Shown here in pieces: positions 63,201 through 64,000 of a stretch of DNA of 64,000 nucleotides. Below the pieces are notes generated by a model. The model ran no database searches, was not told where the DNA came from, and worked only from the letters and a program-made list of their open reading frames with translations. The position numbers and the translations under genes were made by a program. Source of the DNA: Stutzerimonas zhaodongensis (GTDB lineage Bacteria; Pseudomonadota; Gammaproteobacteria; Pseudomonadales; Pseudomonadaceae); the NCBI RefSeq assembly GCF_003696365.1, contig NZ_RFFM01000002.1, positions 682,001 through 746,000 on the forward strand. The letters are read 5' to 3'. How positions within the stretch are numbered: the stretch's first letter is position 1; each line of letters begins with the position of its first letter.

Positions 63201-64000
63201 CCAGGTGCTCGATAACCCCAGGGTTACTGTATCCGTGACTGCTGCCTTTAATGATTCGTCGGAATAGCTTCCGTTTTTAACCATGTCAGCGACATCATTA
63301 ACCATATCGACGTCGACTTCGACCCCGCCTCCCAACTCGCTGGAAAGTTTGCCAAAAACTTTATCCGCCTTGGTTTCATCCAACATTTTTAACGATTTGA
63401 AATCATTAGCAAATCGCACATTGGCGGCTGTTGGATCCATGCTTTTCAGCATGTCCTTGTAGTCATCGCTCATCATGCTATTGTAAATTTTATTGGTCAG
63501 CCCGTTCTTGTCAGCGATCTTGTCTATGGCACCTTCCATTAGCTGGTCGACGCCTTTTTTTACGCTGTCATTATCGGATAAAGCTGCCAGCTTCTTGTAA
63601 ATCTCCTCTTCCTTCAATAAGCCGTAGGTGTTGGCGCTATGCATAACGACGCCATCCCTGTCTTTCGTCTCACTCCAATCACCATCTGCTACGGTTATTG
63701 CAGGCTTATATGAATACCCTGTTTCCAAGGCGGTCTTTGCCTCAAGCAGCTCATAATATTGACGCCGTGGATCGCTTATATCGAGCTTGCCCCACTCGTC
63801 CTTCATCTTGTCCTGAAATAGCTCGCCAACCGTCTTTCCGCCTTCCGTAGTCTTGGCATTCATGAAATCCGTCGCTTCGGAATCCGGAACAGTTACCGTG
63901 ATGTCGTTATCCGCTCGACGAATATCACTACCAACTACTTTGTTTTCCAGAACAGAATATTTAAAGGGCGTCAGATGCGCCGATACGGCGAAAGTCTTCC
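60201..64000 (-). CDS. very large repeat protein of unknown function (partial, 5' end outside window)
   Basis: The minus-strand frame runs from the right edge to a stop at 60201, about 1,265 residues, with no stop; an internal Met at 63863 is not necessarily the start because 45 in-frame codons precede it. The protein is hydrophilic and rich in Asp and Lys. It has two hydrophobic patches (about 62868-62965 and 61975-62110; the second is Gly/Ala-rich) and ends in four degenerate tandem repeats of about 115 residues, each with a D/F-KxDVDxVDVxxI core, FVKDG and a later YNE/YND helix. No catalytic motif or signal peptide is seen in the visible part. The region is more AT-rich than its neighbours. 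A secreted translocator or effector of HrpK-like type is one possibility, but I cannot confirm it. Confidence 0.8.
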   Translation of the reverse strand, partial: KTFAVSAHLTPFKYSVLENKVVGSDIRRADNDITVTVPDSEATDFMNAKTTEGGKTVGELFQDKMKDEWGKLDISDPRRQYYELLEAKTALETGYSYKPAITVADGDWSETKDRDGVVMHSANTYGLLKEEEIYKKLAALSDNDSVKKGVDQLMEGAIDKIADKNGLTNKIYNSMMSDDYKDMLKSMDPTAANVRFANDFKSLKMLDETKADKVFGKLSSELGGGVEVDVDMVNDVADMVKNGSYSDESLKAAVTDTVTLGLSSTWSALFGITFADRAVQGYLNNQGGGNLSDDVKRSLDSYKAAVKILGDAMYESVKGKGFFDMKDISSRLSDVLSSNNPDGLSTRRGAAGLIQAAMSRGVIPAIGGVLATTAAIYNLSKNKGETVEDRMAAARLFMISIATSPAVIGNTLDIFGAAFNKPGVRDLLGFGDNTQLREMFEKRFPGSAPEVADDNASIKGLYSADDYRSVVSSDGSQSTVNMADITHWFDDVASGDVSFVTAKSNVDSETGLSFHTAMEDGNSRIGAAGSGAASIDQAAVDDLDPNSRSLLNSRLDATLSDMGLDPKVMDIPSKLKLVGTILGPVGVVADTAGGFLDLALGAMGIDKLLKNGGTSLEYAEKSMQVLGGASIAAMAGTSLAALVAGPAVAAGLSLASGALGIVGVGFGVIAGIIAREVAKEKRGEELNKRAEQFNNWSALGITEDDWGDKLNYTQNARYAYYYDYGSESYFEAFPADIPVWDARPEQYEDFTEHLRNNDHLPSDDWFDNWDDKHGVVITHESDGDDSGLPRFGDDKSYRNKIGGGKAYTIGTFEDFKEDVDRVDVGSIELLDDGRVIFVKDGVKQIIDPVIGNNESGLNPKIIGYLTDLYELAHPGGKRDEKIIKRITDLHNESDRYNEINELRRVLSDDFVSMLGKDDTKPGTYKDFKRDVDRVDVDTIKLDPEDSSVIYFVKDGKQWMLDTDNHGSLKGGHAKEIYTYLRELHDLIRPDGKNINKNIAKDVTDLHNKNDDYNDIKRLREHLIKEFPKEYGEEPATFGTTYNDSGSVNHNRIGTPSDFIEDIDKVDVGTIAISDDGRSVVFVKDGIKQRISDTNDTNSEIIRYLKGLHDIADPKNESFKERAKEMDRVFAATDDYNDLGKIKAYMDPPKPRTWADKTPDGEAGLMRVPNQDQDEFKEDMDKIDAASIRVVDDVVYFTKNGEWHSMGPGYGGDMRHIYNQLVMVANMTNHGKDLKLAARIDQIWDRTDSYNEANKLEKYLKKIGAL

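Overview
The window looks like chromosomal DNA of a GC-rich gammaproteobacterium of the Pseudomonadaceae, most likely the Stutzerimonas (Pseudomonas stutzeri) group. This rests on high GC, the gene families present (PA2169-type bundle protein, EstA-type esterase autotransporter, flavohemoglobin followed by a small PpyR-like membrane protein, OsmC-YcaO fusion) and pseudomonad-style intergenic repeats. It is inference from gene content; no 16S rRNA gene lies here.

Layout. 0-8.2 kb is a zinc-starvation block: a COG0523 GTPase with a translationally coupled WD40 protein, a TonB receptor plus FecBCD-type ABC importer operon, and a cysteine-free L31 paralogue. Three Zur-like boxes precede these units. 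8.4-18.2 kb carries an ABC1-kinase/SDR pair, a KaiC-like double ATPase overlapping a hybrid histidine kinase, an exported SGNH esterase-like protein and an OsmC-YcaO protein. 18.3-23.1 kb has an AraC regulator, a PA2169-family protein and a CusRS/HprRS-like two-component system. That system diverges from a periplasmic GlcG-like/HIUase pair across a CATTAC-N6-GTAATG palindrome. 23.2-30.3 kb is a three-gene efflux operon (MFS, HlyD-type adaptor, outer-membrane factor) flanked by two paralogous GAF-EAL phosphodiesterases. 30.5-33.3 kb holds a PepSY protein, a His/Cys-rich DUF2946 protein and exonuclease III. 33.5-42.2 kb is the glyoxylate/tartronate semialdehyde route (gcl, hyi, glxR, ttuD, pyk) with a divergent LysR gene, followed by a urea transporter. 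42.2-50.6 kb contains flavohemoglobin, small stress proteins, pncB, a diguanylate cyclase, the esterase autotransporter and a coiled-coil membrane protein. 50.9-59.8 kb is mostly housekeeping: argP/argO, sodB, dcd, a cold-shock gene, apbC, metG and an rRNA pseudouridine synthase. A tRNA-Gly(CCC) gene at 59.9 kb is followed by visibly more AT-rich DNA. That DNA holds one very large minus-strand gene, open at the right edge, whose product ends in four degenerate tandem repeats of about 115 residues.

How the genes connect. The left block forms a coherent zinc-limitation response. The gcl-to-pyk cluster forms a full path from glyoxylate to pyruvate. Three cyclic-di-GMP enzymes (two EAL, one GGDEF) and three sensor or regulator systems point to a signalling-rich environmental bacterium. 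The least explained items are the repeat protein after tRNA-Gly, the WD40 partner of the zinc GTPase, the KaiC/hybrid-kinase pair, and a perfect 20-bp-arm hairpin in the zinc block.
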